Positions 37,716 to 49,470 of a DNA stretch of 64,000 bases are shown here, piece after piece (position 1 is the stretch's first letter; the number at the start of each line of letters is the position of its first letter). The stretch is from assembly GCF_033115175.1 (NCBI RefSeq), contig NC_084831.1, positions 41,944,002-42,008,001 of the forward strand, given 5' to 3'. Below the pieces are notes generated by a model. That model was not told the origin of the DNA and ran no database searches. It saw nothing but the letters and a program-made list of their open reading frames with translations. Made by a program: the position numbers and the translations under genes. The DNA is from Lepus europaeus. Its lineage: Eukaryota; Chordata; Mammalia; Lagomorpha; Leporidae.

Positions 37716-37954
37716 CAATTCCTTTACTCTTTTTCTTTCCTCAGCAGTCCCAGTTGGTTTTGCTGCAGCTCCAATTAATTAACTGCTTCAGTAACCACTG
37801 AGCGCGTGACCGCGATGCGGCAGACCCTGCGCTGGCTCTGGAAGTGAAGACAGAATTAAGATCTGTCTGTGCCCTCAGTGTTCCCAGACGAGCTGGGTGT
37901 TAGAGACTTTAGTGGCCACCTTATTAGTACACAGATACCATGCTTGCTTTGTTT

Positions 37955-38640
37955 AAATTGAGTTAATAAATTCAAACTTACTGTGTGCTTATTAGGTGCT
38001 AGTCATTTTGCTAGGCTTTGAGGATATGAAGTTACTCAGACCCTTTGGGGGTTGAGAGTCTGGGGTTGGGAGAAGGAAGGACATGTGAGCTCAGTTACGT
38101 GATCCAGTGCTAGCCAGGAAAGGGCAGATTCACAGCACAGGCGGCCGTGAAGGGGTGTGTGGCCAAGGTGGAGGAACCATCTTGGATGAAGCCAAGTCCA
38201 CACTGAGAGTGAAGGATGGGTGGGCTGCAGAAGCCTGGGTGGGGGGGGGGGGAGTAGGGAGAGTGGTGTCTAAGGCCAGAGAGGACAGCGAGCTGGAACT
38301 TTCAGCAAACTGCAGATAGCTGGGGGAGGGGGCGGTGAGGGCAGACTGGCAATACAGATGCCAAGGAGGTGGGGGCCTCATGACAGGCGTTTTCAAGCCA
38401 AGCCGAGGGTCTGGGTTTTGTCTGCAGGGTAAAGGGAAACCTCGGCGAGGATCAAGGCAGGGGTGTGACATGGTGAGGCGGGTGTTTCAGAATGCTCTCC
38501 TGGCAGCCATGTGCAGACCGCTGTAGAAGAGAAGGGACTGCAGGAGGCAGGTCGGTGAGGATGTGGTCTTACAGCCATGTGAGAGATGGCCACGGTCTCA
38601 AGGGAAGGAATGGCAGGGGGGTGTGGATTCTGGAGGAGTC
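37955..38640 (+). mobile_element. Ancient mammalian repeat, family not named
   Basis: Starts with a TTATTAGGTGCTAG..TTTGCTAGGC.. block. Later GCAGGGGTGTGACATGG and CAGAATGCTCTCCTGGCAGCC occur in the order of a widespread old mammalian element. Includes a G run at 38242-38252. Confidence 0.5.
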
Positions 38641-38869
38641 AGGGAGGTAGAAGGTACAGGGTTCGTCTCAAGTCACTGCATGCACTTCAAAGTCAAAGGC
38701 ACTGCTTAAATTCTGGCTCAAGCCACCTTGGAGACTGAGTTTTCTATGAAGCTGTGGGTTTCTCTCTCTTAGCACCCACCAATACTTTAAAAAGTTATTG
38801 TTGTTCTAATTACGATTTGAAATGCCTTGGTAAGATGTCGTACTTTCCTTGAAGGCAGAATTGCAGTGT

Positions 38870-39070
38870 CCTGAACACTGCAAGGCAGGGGCTTTGGAGT
38901 CAGGATCTGGGTCCAGAACTCTGCTCTGCTCTTTATTAACTGTGGAGCTCGCGCCAATCACTTCATCCCTTAGAGCCTGCAGCCTCTTCAAAATAAGGGC
39001 AAGACCGTCTGTTGCTGTGAGGTTATGCAAGGTAGGGTCTGCAACGTTCGGAGCGTGGTACTAGGCACAC
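38870..39070 (-). mobile_element. MIR
   Basis: GCTTTGGAGTCAGGATCTGGGTCC.. to TACTAGGCACACTTAGC. It is followed by a C run at 39078-39088. Confidence 0.75.
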
Positions 39071-39237
39071 TTAGCATCCCCCCCCCCCGCCCCATTCTAT
39101 CCCAGGCTTCTCCTTATGGACACCAGTGCTGCAGGGACTCAGGGACTCAGTGCGCGGCTCTTCGACTCTTCCTTGAAGGGTCCTAGAAACAGTGCTCTTG
39201 GACTTGTATTCACTCTGTTTTGTAAAAGGGAATTTTG

Positions 39238-39520
39238 AAATTTGTTTTCATCTTATTTCAGAGAAAGGAAAGGGGAGAGAGGAGGGCGATAGAGATGCCC
39301 AGAACAGCCAGGTCTGGCCAGGCTGAAGCTAGGTGCTTGGAACTCCATCTGGTCTCCCACTTGGATGGCAGGAACCCAAGTACTTGAGCCATCAGCTACC
39401 TTCTCAGGATATGCACAAGCAGGAACCTAGATCAGACACAAAGGAGCTGGGACTTGAACCAGACACTTAACATGGGATGTGGGTGACACAAGCTTCAACC
39501 ACGGAGCCAAATGCCTGCCC
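39238..39520 (-). mobile_element. CSINE, older
   Basis: GAGAGGAGGGCGATAGAGATGCCC.. to GAGCCAAATGCCTGCCCC. Confidence 0.75.
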
Positions 39521-39604
39521 CTGTGTCCACTCTTCATGTCTTCTGTGTCTTCTCCCATAAACTGCCACTTCCCACTGCTGGCATCACCACCTCTCCTTTC
39601 CTAT

Positions 39605-39815
39605 CATAATCCCACAAGAGTTTGCAGAACAGATAAAAGCTGTTCTAAGTGCTTCACCTTAATTCAGTTAATCTTCATAAAACCTGATCCCCCAGGTACT
39701 GTTCTTATTGCCATTTTATAGCTACAAGCTGAGGCACAGGAAGGTGAAGTGACTGCAAGCACACACTGCTAGTGAGTGGAGGAATGGCCTGGACCCAGAT
39801 GATGTGGCTCCAGAG
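39605..39815 (+). mobile_element. MIR
   Basis: TTCTAAGTGCTTCACC..CATTTTATAGCTACAAGCTGAGGCACAGG..GAGTGGAGGAATGGCC. Confidence 0.8.
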
Positions 39816-39816
39816 G

Positions 39817-39856
<40 letters not shown>

Positions 39857-39864
<8 letters not shown>

Positions 39865-40186
39865 AAGATTTTTATTTATTTATTTGACAGGTAGAGTTAC
39901 AGACAGTGAGAGACAGAGACAGAAAGGTCTTCCTTCTGCTGGTTCACTCCCCAAATGGCCGCCACAGCCAGAACTACGCTGATCCGAAGCCAGGAGCCAG
40001 GAGCTTCTTCCGGGTCTCCCACACGGGTGCAGGCGCCCAAGCATTTGGGCCATCTTCCACTGCCCTCCCAGGTCACAGAAGAAAGCTGGACTGGAAGAGG
40101 AGCAACTGGGACTAGAACCGGGCACCCATATGGGATGCTGGCACCACAGGCGGAGGATTAACCTAGTGCGCCACAAAGCAGGCCCC
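39857..40186 (-). mobile_element. CSINE preceded by a (CT)n tract
   Basis: (CT)n at 39820-39856, then TTTAAGATTTTTATTTATTTATTTG.. to GCGCCACAAAGCAGGCCC. CCAGAGGCTG is duplicated on both sides. Confidence 0.92.
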
Positions 40187-40470
40187 CAGAGGCTGCCTCT
40201 TAACCACCCGTTACCCCCAAACCCCACGCCAAGAACCGCAGTGTGCAAAATAAGTTAACAGACCGAACACTGGAGATCTGCTGTTTTTCCTTCGACCAAA
40301 CTTTCCAAGGGAGAAATTAAATGCAGAGGGAGGTTCAAGGCAAGAAAGCCTACTGGTTGCATTTCATCCTTTTTGGGGTTTGACATAAAAAATATGACTT
40401 TGTAAACAAAATGGACAGATTCAACTTCCCAAATGATCTGATGTTTGCATGGTGTCAACAGTGGTTCTTC

Positions 40471-40806
40471 AAGGCCAGTGCTGTGGCACAGTGGGTAAAG
40501 CAGCCACCTGCAATGCCTGCCTCCCATATCGGGAGCTGGTTCAAGTCCCCGCTGCTTCACTTCTGATCCAGCTCTCTGCTATAGCCTGGGAAAGCAGTGG
40601 AAGATGGCCCAAGTCCTTGGGCCCCTGCCACCACTGTGGGAGATCTGACTCAAGTTCCTGCTCCTGGCTTCAGCCCCGCTCAGCATTAGCCACTGCAGCC
40701 ATGTGGGGAGTAAACCAGCAGCTGGAAGTTAGTTCTCTCTCCCTCTCTCTCTCCATAACCTTGACTTTAAAAAATGGATAGATAAATCTTTCTTTTCTTT
40801 TTAAAA
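40471..40806 (+). mobile_element. CSINE
   Basis: GGCCAGTGCTGTGGCACAGTGGG head. Target-site duplication GTGGTTCTTCA on both sides. Confidence 0.92.
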
Positions 40807-40954
40807 GGTGGTTCTTCAATCTTTTTGATCAACAGTTCCCACTGACCATCTAAGAAATACAGATTCCATTTCCAGAAAAGACATTTACCTTTTTGTTTGT
40901 AATTGTAGAGGATTCCAAGATCCATTCTTGGAGATGAATGAAGTGAAAAATCAG

Positions 40955-41205
40955 AGGTTAGGGCTCGAGTCCTGATTCTACTGACATCTGTGTAACTTTA
41001 GACCACTGGGCCCTGCATTCCAAAGTGGAATGCCTGTCCCTGCCTCGTCTCCCTCATAGCAGTGGGCTGTGGCAGAGTGTGGAGGCTGTGGTACGCTACA
41101 AAGCGCTACCTGAATGTTGTCAGGACACTGACGTTCTGAGAAGTTACTCACCTTCAGGTCAACAGGTATCAAACAGGAAGACACTGAAATGTTTAGAACG
41201 TGTAT
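40955..41205 (-). mobile_element. MIR
   Basis: CGAGTCCTGATTCTACTGACATC..GTGTAACTTTAGACCAC in MIR minus order. Diverged. Confidence 0.6.
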
Positions 41206-41476
41206 GGATCAAATGATATCATGCATGAAAAAGGGTTATATAGACTGTAAAGTATGATGCCTATGTGAGTTACTTGTGGGCAGAGTTAGGACTCCATGTC
41301 CCATCTACCTGTGGGACCTAGGACTAGGTGGTTGAGAGGTTGAAAAGCTTGCGTGGAAATGTGTCAGCGATGCTACTGATGGGAATAATTAAGATCCTTT
41401 CTTAGACCCAAATGAAAAAAATCCATGCTTTTGAAGACATTTGCCAGCACTCTGCTACCTCTTAAAAGTCCATTCC

Positions 41477-41770
41477 GGGGCAAGTGTTTGGCATAGCAGT
41501 TAAGTGGCTGCCGGGGACACCCACCTCTCATGCCAGAGTTTCTGGTTTGAGTCTTGGTTACTCTGCAACCGATAAAGCTTCCTGCTGATGTACCTCCTGG
41601 GAGGCAGCAGGTGATGATGGCTCAAGTACTTGGGCCCCTGTCATCATGTGGGAGACTGAGTTCTGTGTTCCCAGCTTTGGCCTGGCCAGTCCTGGTTGTT
41701 GCAGGCATCTGGGGTATGAGTCAGTGGATGGAAGATCTCTCTTCATCTTTCTCTGCTTTTCTAATAAAAG
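41477..41770 (+). mobile_element. Older CSINE
   Basis: GGGGCAAGTGTTTGGCATAGC head, and CTTTTCTAATAAAAG tail. Confidence 0.82.
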
Positions 41771-41853
41771 ATGAAAATATGAAACAAAACCAAAAAATCT
41801 ATCTAACTGAGTTAGCACACTTAGGTCAGCATGTTTAGCTTTTGGGAGTTGCA

Positions 41854-41904
41854 ATTTTTTTTTAAAAAAAAATTTATTTATTTATTTGAATGCTAGAGGT
41901 GGGG

Positions 41905-41946
<42 letters not shown>

Positions 41947-42195
41947 CTTCCATCTGATGGTTCATTCCCCAAATGGCAGCAACAGCCAGGCCTTGGCCAG
42001 GCTGAAGCCAGGAACCTGGAACTCTATCCAGGTCTTCCACATGTGTGGCAAGGGCCCAAGCACTTGGGCTATCTTTTGCTGCTCTCCCAGGTGCATTAGC
42101 AGGGAGCTGGGTAAGAAGTGGAGCAGCTGAGACATGAACTGGTGCCCATAGGAGATGCTGATATCGCAGATGGTAGCCCAACCTGTGAGCAACAA
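41854..42195 (-). mobile_element. CSINE
   Basis: AATTTATTTATTTATTTGAATGC start, (GA)n at 41911-41942, GCAATTTT on both sides. Confidence 0.88.
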
Positions 42196-42538
42196 TGCAA
42201 TTTTAATGTGGGAATAGTAATTTGAATGCAATCACAAACTTATTTCACATTTCTAATGTCACCAATAAGTAAAATCTGTAAGAGCCTAAATCTTATTCTC
42301 TTACATTAAAAGAAAGATCCCATAAAAATGTGCTTGTCCAACTCCAACTGGATGCTTGCACCTGTCTGTTCCCTAAAACTATCAGTGCCAGAGAATTGCA
42401 ACATCTCAAACTAGAGTCCTCTAAAAAAACTGTACCTTCTGAAAGGCAACAGGATACTGGCAAAATTTCTCTAAAGGAGAACAACTTTCTAAAACAAGGA
42501 TGAAAAAGCATATATCAACTTGTTTTTTTAATGGTACA

Positions 42539-42901
42539 TTTTTTTAAGACTGACTTATTTATTTGAAAGGCAGAGTTAGAGAGAGAGAGAGAGAGAGAAA
42601 GAGAAAGAGATAGAGAGAGAAAGAGAGGCAGGCAGGCAGAGAAATCTTCCATCTGCTTGTTTACTCCCCAAGTGGCTGCAATGGCTGGAGCTGAGCTGAT
42701 CTGAAGCCAAGAGCGAGAAGGTTCTTCTGGGTCTCCCACGTGGGTGCAGGGGCCCAAGCACTTGGGCCATCTTCCACTGCTTTCCTAGGTGCATTAGCAG
42801 GGAGCTGGATCAGAAGTGGAGCAGTCAGGACACGAACCAGCACTCATACAGGATGCCAGTGTCGCAGGGGGAGACTACCCACTATGCCACAGGGCCGGCC
42901 T
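42539..42901 (-). mobile_element. CSINE
   Basis: TTTAAGACTGACTTATTTATTTG to CTATGCCACAGGGCCGGCC. Purine tract 42578-42640. Confidence 0.9.
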
Positions 42902-44299
42902 CATGTGTGTATCAACTTTACACATTTAGGTAGCATTTAATAATTTTTATGAAATTGTTTTCAGAGTAGTCTACATTGTTGGAATACAGAAGTAAAGATA
43001 AGTAGGAGGGAACATTATGATGTAACCAAATTCAAATCAGATGGAACAGGTTGCACATGAAAGTGAATTCAGAGTCCCTTCCCTCAAAGCCCTACCCACA
43101 CCCCAGCTGCTGTTCCTGAGTTTAGGACTGCAACTTCTCCATAGCTTCTACAGAACAAGAGCTCCTGGAAGAAAAAAAAGCTGATGCCCCAGTGCCCCTT
43201 AGTACTGGAAATGACTATCCTGTGGAGTCTCTTGGTTAGGAGGTAGGGGTGGAACTGGACAGGAAGTGCCCTGGTTGAATTCCTCCCACCAGTGGGTGTT
43301 CCTCTCAGTCTCTCTAGAGAGGCTCCTGGGGCCACAGAGGGTCCACACTTAGACGCAGCACTAGTCTATTAGGAACACTTCATTTTTAAGAGTGTCTACA
43401 GGAGGTCCCTGGTTGAAACATCAGAGGAAAGACACAAGCTGGCAGTAGGCCAACACCTACTTGTGGACAGAGGGAAAATGACCAGGCATATCTCCAACTT
43501 TGGTTAGAATCTTCTGAGAACCCCTTTACGAGGGTTGGGAGAACAAATGCAGAATTTAGACTCTCTTTTTGAACAACCCCTAGGATAAAGACCAAAGGTG
43601 ATACAAAAACAGACATGGAGAAGCATTCTAAGATTAAAAAGAAATCACTGCCTGTGAAGGTACAAATTGTATTCCTATGAACTAAACTCCAAACCCCAAA
43701 TCCAGATTAACAAAAGTCCGCATTTACTAAATCAAATTCAAAACTGCTCAGTGTAGTTCCAGGCAAGACAAGTCCTGTGAGCTGAGCCCCCAAGTTTGCT
43801 CACATAAATATATCACGTCTAAATTTTCAGCCATAAAAAGAGATTCCTTTCATTTGAGAAGGGAATTCTCATCTAATCCTCAAATGATAAATGAATGAAA
43901 CAGTAGAACCAGTTCCCCATTACAGAAGAGCTCATGGGGCAGCTGATCTGATTTTGGTGACAGGTAAGAATTGTGTTCGGTGTACACTGATGAACTAGCA
44001 ACCTGGGTGCTGGTATCTAGGAGGTTCCAACTGCCAAAATGCAAACCTAAAAGCAGTTTCCTAGAGCTGGTGTGGATATCAAAGCCTTGGTCTGGTCCTC
44101 TCCACGCACTAGGTCCTCATTCAAACTGCGCTCCTCCGTACTTTCCCAGGCTGCAGAGGAACAGCAATGTGTCCAGGGACTGAAGGCAGAAGCAGTGAAC
44201 AGCTATCTTGCCTTTGTGTGAAATGCAGTCCTCAAACAAAACCTTACATCTTAGTACAGAAGTCACAAAGTGCCAACAAAAGTGATATGCTTTTTTTTT
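42902..44299. other. Unique intergenic DNA below the FAF1 3' end
   Basis: No gene or named repeat recognised. It could include a longer FAF1 3' UTR if a more distal poly(A) site is used. Confidence 0.35.
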
Positions 44300-44308
44300 C
44301 CTACAACG

Positions 44309-44314
44309 TTTAAT
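44309..44314 (-). terminator. FAF1: Candidate FAF1 poly(A) signal ATTAAA (distal)
   Basis: Minus-strand ATTAAA followed by a GTTGTAGG and an A run, with a T/G-rich stretch further on (TTTTGTTGG). A common variant hexamer. Confidence 0.4.
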
Positions 44315-44681
44315 CTCCACACCAAGAATGTCTCATTTGTCTTCCCCCCCAACCCCGCCTCTTAAAATTAGGTGACAAAGTAGAAATCCAGTCATGAAAA
44401 TAAAAAGGCAGTGTTGTATGAGGCCTGGCTCAATGAGACATACCAAATATCTCAAGCATCTTGGCGTTGCAGGTCAGAAAGAACTGTCCCAGACACTGTG
44501 GGGAAAAGACGGGCACCGGAGAGGTAAAAATTCTACACAGCGATCACTCACACGGAGCAGTGCATTCCTTAGTTATTTTACGAGGGTCAAGTGCAGGGGG
44601 AGAGGGGACAGCAGAGCTGTCATTCTCTGGAATGAAGGTCGGGAACATATACTCGTGGAGGGGAAATTTTAAGTAGGTATG

Positions 44682-44687
44682 TTTATT
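44682..44687 (-). terminator. FAF1: Candidate FAF1 poly(A) signal AATAAA (proximal)
   Basis: Minus-strand AATAATAAACATACC, about 150 bases after the FAF1 stop codon. Canonical hexamer. Confidence 0.5.
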
Positions 44688-44837
44688 ATTACTTTTTTTC
44701 CCAGCAATCTTGCAAGAGGCAGAAGTGTGACACTGAATTGAGTGAGACGAGAGTGTGGGTGGGTTGGCGAGGAGCCGTTCTCTTGATGCAGGCCGCTGGC
44801 TTGTCAAGGAATGGCTGGTTCCACCGCTGGGCTTTGT

Positions 44838-44921
44838 TTACTCTTTTGCTTCAAGGAAAAGGGTTTCTTGAGGGAACAACTTTACCTCCAATAATGATTT
44901 ATTTGGGTCCAGCTGAGTTAC
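44838..44921 (-). CDS. FAF1: FAF1 terminal coding exon (C-terminal 27 residues)
   Basis: FAS-associated factor 1 is a ubiquitin-binding adaptor whose C-terminal UBX domain binds p97/VCP. This exon starts in phase 0 after a ..TTTTTTCAG acceptor. It encodes VTQLDPNKSLLEVKLF and then PQETLFLEAKE before TAA at 44840-44838 (84 bases including the stop), which I recognise as the conserved end of FAF1 and of its UBX fold. All other exons lie beyond 64000: I looked on the minus strand for the preceding exon, which carries the UBX loop before this segment, and did not find it. Orientation and distance to DMRTA2 agree with human 1p32.3. The acceptor is preceded by an unusual (TG)n(T)n tract. Confidence 0.94.
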   Translation of the reverse strand, partial: VTQLDPNKSLLEVKLFPQETLFLEAKE

Positions 44922-44924
44922 CTG

Positions 44925-44985
44925 AAAAAAAAAACAAAAAAACAAAACACACATACACACACACACACAAACATATACACAAATG
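44925..44985 (-). repeat. (TG)n followed by T-rich tract at the FAF1 terminal splice acceptor
   Basis: On the minus strand a TG-rich stretch (44947-44979, interrupted) leads into T4-G-T7-G-T10 and then CAG at the exon boundary. The polypyrimidine tract is thus a low-complexity, length-variable sequence. Confidence 0.85.
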
Positions 44986-45074
44986 TTCAGGAGACTGGAA
45001 CAAGGACTATTTTCTCCACATGGCATTCATTTTATCTATGCATGGTGACTTTGAACTTACTGTGCACTGGCACG

Positions 45075-45205
45075 AGCATTTTTACATTATTTCATTTCAT
45101 CTTAAAAATAACCTTGTGTAGGTACTACTTCCATTTTTAAAGCATGGAAAGCAGAGTTCAGAGAGGTTGTCTTCAAGTGTAAGTCAAGTGGAGGAACTAG
45201 GAGCA
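45075..45205 (+). mobile_element. MIR
   Basis: CATTATTTCATTTCATCTTAAAAATAACC..GTAGGTACTACTTCC..GAGAGGTTGTC, in the FAF1 intron close to the terminal exon. Confidence 0.75.
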
Positions 45206-45669
45206 TCTGTCCTCAGGGCATAAGTTCTGGAGACTCAACCTATTTCTGGGGGGTGGAGCTCCCTTGCGTCCGGCACAGCACAGCCTGGCCAGCAGAACAG
45301 GGGCCCTCAGGAAAGATGCTGCCTAAACAGCCAGTCAGCATTCCCAGGGACTGCCACAGGCTCAGTTCATTCCTGATAGCAGGGGAGCCTTTTCGAGGGT
45401 GATCTTCCTGCTAACACTACATGCAGTAAACTGTAGAATGGCCATAAAGTGTCCAAAAATGAGTGTTTCCCTTAGTGAGGGAGGCTCCCTATGGAGGCCT
45501 TGCAGTCTCTTGCTTACTGTGAAAAAAATGAGTCAAATGCCATAATGCAACTTTCTGTTTAGAAATAACAAAATAATTATTGCATATAACCAACAACAAA
45601 GTAAATATAGACAAAATGTTCTTGACTCAATGGACAGGCTAGTTATACAGGGATTTTAAATTAGTTTTA

Positions 45670-46004
45670 GGGGGCTGGCACTGTGGTGTAGCAGGTAAAG
45701 CCACCACCTGAAGTGCAGGGGACATCCCATATAGGTGTCGGTTCGAGTCCCAGCTGCTCCACTTCTGATCCAGCTCTCTGCTATGGCTTGGGAAGCAGTA
45801 GAAGATGGCCCAAGTGCTTTGGGCCTTGCAACTGTGTGGGAGATCTGGAAGAAGCTCCTGGCTCCTGGCTTCGAATTGGCCCAGCTTGGCCGTTGCATCC
45901 ATCAGGGTAGTGAACCATTGGATGGAAGACCTCTTTCTCTCTCTGCCTCTGCCTCTCTGTAACTCTGCCTTTCAAATAAATAAATAAATCTTTAAAAAAA
46001 AATA
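45670..46004 (+). mobile_element. CSINE
   Basis: GGGGGCTGGCACTGTGGTGTAGC head, and AAATAAATAAATAAATCTTTAAAAAA tail. Confidence 0.92.
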
Positions 46005-47084
46005 AATTAGCTGTATGCTCTCCTAGGTCAGGGGCAGGGATTGTTTTCCCAGTCTGAGAGTGACTGTAACAAAATTTTTAAAAGTAGTCAGGATGGATGT
46101 GAAGATGAAATGAGAAAAAACATTATTAGCACAGCACAGGTATTTAATAATGGCTGGTGTGTGTGAGAGCAACTAAGGATGGGTGGACACACAGACCAAT
46201 GGGCAGCTATGAGTGATATGAGGCCAGAAAAACCCCAGATAGGCTTCAAGCTGCTGCTCTGCTAGATATCATGAGGGCTTCTGGGTCTCTGAGGCAGGCA
46301 ATCTTGTCTTCTGCTCCACTCTAGCCACTAATGAGCTGGCCCTGCTATCTTTTTCGGGCTGGGGGAGGAGATGCCCTGGGGGCCAAGGCCAAGTGTCACA
46401 GGAGCTGGCAAGCTGAAAGGGGAACAACACTATCTTCAACTGTATCCATGTGGAAATCTGGTATGCCCAGGAGGGTCATCAAGAAGATGCATCCGCCCCT
46501 AGAATCCTCTCTGCTTATAAGAACCTAGAACAAAGCTCACTCTACTCGTATCTCTTGGGTTGTGGGCAGATGGGCCCCCGCACAGTGGCAGGAGGGCCCG
46601 GCCTGCTGTCTGTCTTCCAGCGCAGTGGGGCAAGCTGCTGGCAATGTTTACCTACTTCCCCAATCACCGTGCAGGCCTGCGCAGGCTTCTGTCAACAAAC
46701 AGAGCTGTGCTGTCTCTGCTTCCCACTCTTTGGCATTTTCTGTCCAGCTGCTTCTGCTATTGTTCTTAATTAACATGCCAGAGCTCTTCCGGCATCTTCT
46801 ACTTTGTTATTTGTGGTTTGTAAATATGATGTTTGCTGGCAGAAAGAAAACCCATAGTAGTGCCAGAGCTGTGAATGCAGGCAGGGTTATGTGCTAGGAG
46901 GCAAAGGAGGCTGGGAAGTGGAGTATCGGGCCTGAGTTGCACTCTGCCAGGGTTATCAATATGCAAGGTCAGAGATTCATAAGTCATATCCAGTTGTCAC
47001 AGAAAACTGTGTCCAAGAAAAGGTAAGTGATTTATTTTTCAGACAATTTAAGTGAGAGAGGGTTTGGAAAGGAGGACCCTAAAA
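46005..47084. other. Unique FAF1 intronic DNA
   Basis: No exon or named repeat recognised. Open frames at 46331-46897 lack any recognised domain. Confidence 0.35.
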
Positions 47085-47420
47085 TTTCTAGGATACCTAT
47101 TACTTGCTAGGCATTTAAAGTATATTATTTCATTTAATGCATACCACAACCATGTAAGGTAGTGAAGATGAGAAAATTGAAGCTCAGAGTAGATACAATC
47201 TGTTTAAGGTCATACAGCTAGAAAAGGCCTGTGAATGTAGTATAATGGTTAAAAAGAGCAATGCAAACCTAGATTCAAACCCTTCTGACCTAGATGACTG
47301 TGAAGAAGTTACACAACCTGGGAGCTTCAGTTTTCCCACCTATAAAATGGGACCACAGTTTCTCTAACTTCATAGGTTGATGGTTAGATGGAATAGCGCT
47401 GGAAAAGCTTCCGCAATAGT
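47085..47420. mobile_element. Two abutting MIRs in opposite orientation
   Basis: 47085-47235 reads in plus (CTAGGCATTTAAAGTATATTATTTC..GAAAATTGAAGCTCAGAG). 47236-47420 reads in minus (GTATAATGGTTAAAAAGAGC..CACCTATAAAATGGGACC). Confidence 0.8.
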
Positions 47421-47869
47421 TCTTGAGCAGACACGGTGCTTGGAAGGTGGCAGCCACTACTGGCTGGGCACTGCCTTGGGTAGGAGCCCTAGACTTTCCA
47501 ATTTTCAAGCTGAAGCTCTTATCTCTGAATCCTCCTGAAGCCTTTGTTTTTAGCCCAGCTCCCAGCAGGAGTGTTGCCTTCTCTCTCATGTACTGCCTCA
47601 CTCTCTGGAGACCCCTTTCTAGAGCTTCCGTGAGGCTGCGGTGCCAATGGACTACTGCAAAGTGAACAAGGCTCTGCTGGGGTGCTCCCTCCCATGTCCC
47701 AGATCCAGCCACGTTCTCCCTGAGGTCTTTTTAGACAGGCTTTTAAAACAACCAAAGCTAAACTATCCATTCTCGCTTCCCTGGCATGGACAAATTAACT
47801 AAGGGAAACGTAGGGGGTTATAGACACCATGCTTCTCCTCAGCAAGATACTGGCCAGACTGATTCCTGT

Positions 47870-48140
47870 CTGCAGTTTTCTGGGTCCCATTCAAGAATGG
47901 CACAGATGGTTCTGGGTCTCAGCTGCTTTGTTTCCCAACTAGGCCCCTGCTAATGTGCCTGGGAAAACAGTGGAGGATGCCCAAGTGGTTGTCCCCTGCC
48001 ACTCACATAGGAAACACAGATGGAGTTCCTGGTTCCTGGTTTGAGCCTGGCCCAGCGCTGGATGGAAGCAGATGGAAGAGCTTTCTCTGTTTCTGTCTTT
48101 TGAATGAATGAATGAATGAATGAATAAAATAAATAAATCT
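47870..48140 (+). mobile_element. CSINE with degraded head
   Basis: CCCCTGCTAATGTGCCTGGG body, and a (GAAT)n tail running into AAAATAAATAAATC at 48102-48138. Confidence 0.75.
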
Positions 48141-48450
48141 GGGGGTGAGGTGGAGAAGATGGGCATGGTGCATGCCAGGAAGGACCTACTGGTAGGGAGG
48201 AGCTGAAAAATTGTTCTTTGAGAAACAACCCAAGCACTGGAGATGTCTGCCTGGAGGGCACTGAGAAGTGGTTGTGGGGCTGCTGCTACAGGGACAAAGA
48301 GGGGCCGTGTCAGCCTTCTTTGAGTATCTGAAGGGCTGCATGTAGAAGACAGAGCACATGTGTTCTACGCAGCTCCAGTGGATAGAGCTAGGGCTGGGGA
48401 GTTAAATTGTGGGGAAGCAGAACTCAGCCAGGCAGAAACAATTTCTTTTG

Positions 48451-48800
48451 AAGAGTTATTTATTTATTTATTTATTTAAAATGTTAGAGTTACAGAGAGA
48501 GAGGAAGAGACAGAAACAAAGGGAGAGGGGGAGAAAGAGGGAGAGAGAAAGAGGGAGAGGGGGAGAGGGGGAGAGGGGGAGAGGGGAAGAGGGGAAGAAG
48601 GAGAGAGGGGGAGAGGGGGAGAGGGGGAGGTCTCCTACAGAATGTCAGAGGCCCAAAGACTTGGACCATTATCTATTGCTTTCCCAGGTCATTAACAAGG
48701 AGCTCAACTGGAAGTGGCACAGCTGGGACTCAAACTGGCATCCATGTGGGATGCTGGCATTGCAGGTGGTAGCTTTACCTGCCATGCCATAACACCCCCT
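48451..48800 (-). mobile_element. CSINE with expanded GAGAGGGG tract
   Basis: AGTTATTTATTTATTTATTTATTT start, purine-only tract 48494-48630, and end GCCATGCCATAACACCCCC. Confidence 0.85.
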
Positions 48801-48914
48801 GAAAGAACTTGTAAACAGATACAGCAGTAGCTGTCAATGTTGCTACCAGTGCTTTTCTCTTTTACCTTGCTTCTTCCTCCTCCTCCTTTTATTTTCTTGT
48901 TTTTTAGTCATCAT

Positions 48915-49470
48915 CATCACAGCAGCAACTATCATTTACTGAGCCCCTACCAAATGGCTGGGAGCATGTTAAATACTTTGCAGATATAGTTCCTTAACTA
49001 GTCTTCACAATGGTTGCATGAAATTAGTGTTGTTATTGATTGGTTACAGCCAAATTTACCATAGGTTATCTTGCCAAAGATCTGACTTCAAGCTCATGAT
49101 AATCTGAATGCATCTGGCCACATGTGGCTAGGCCATCCTGGGGTAACAGAGTGGGAGGGAGAAGTGAGGTTAGTGAACTCTGCTCTCCCTAGAGCATTCA
49201 AATAGGGGCTTACTAAAAGATGATGAAGATAAAGATGCTAGTAGATGCTTCACTGAGCATCTACTTTGTATCAGAAATATTCAAAGCACTTTACATTTAC
49301 AGAATAATTTAATTTTCATAGTAACCCTCTGAGGTGGGTGTTATTATCATTCCCATTTTAGAGATGAGGATACTGAACCACGCAACAGATGAAGTAACTT
49401 GCTCAAGGCCTCACATCTATTAGTGCAGAGCCAGAATACGAATGGAGGCACTCTTGCTTGGGCCTATCTG
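48915..49470 (+). mobile_element. Two MIRs in plus orientation
   Basis: 48915-49035 (CAACTATCATTTACTGAGCCCC..) and 49240-49470 (TTCACTGAGCATCTACTTTG..CATTTTAGAGATGAGGATACTG..). Confidence 0.82.

Larger units (their letters stand above)
44300..44837 (-). other. FAF1: FAF1 3' UTR (extent uncertain)
   Basis: DNA following the FAF1 stop in the minus direction. AATAAA occurs at 44687-44682, 151 bases past the stop, and ATTAAA at 44314-44309, 524 bases past it. Either or both could end the transcript. No SINE interrupts this stretch. The lower boundary is set by the second candidate signal. Confidence 0.55.

Noticed and set aside
39820-39856. (CT)n runs as CRISPR-like or satellite arrays
   Set aside because: They are the ordinary pyrimidine tracts at CSINE tails.
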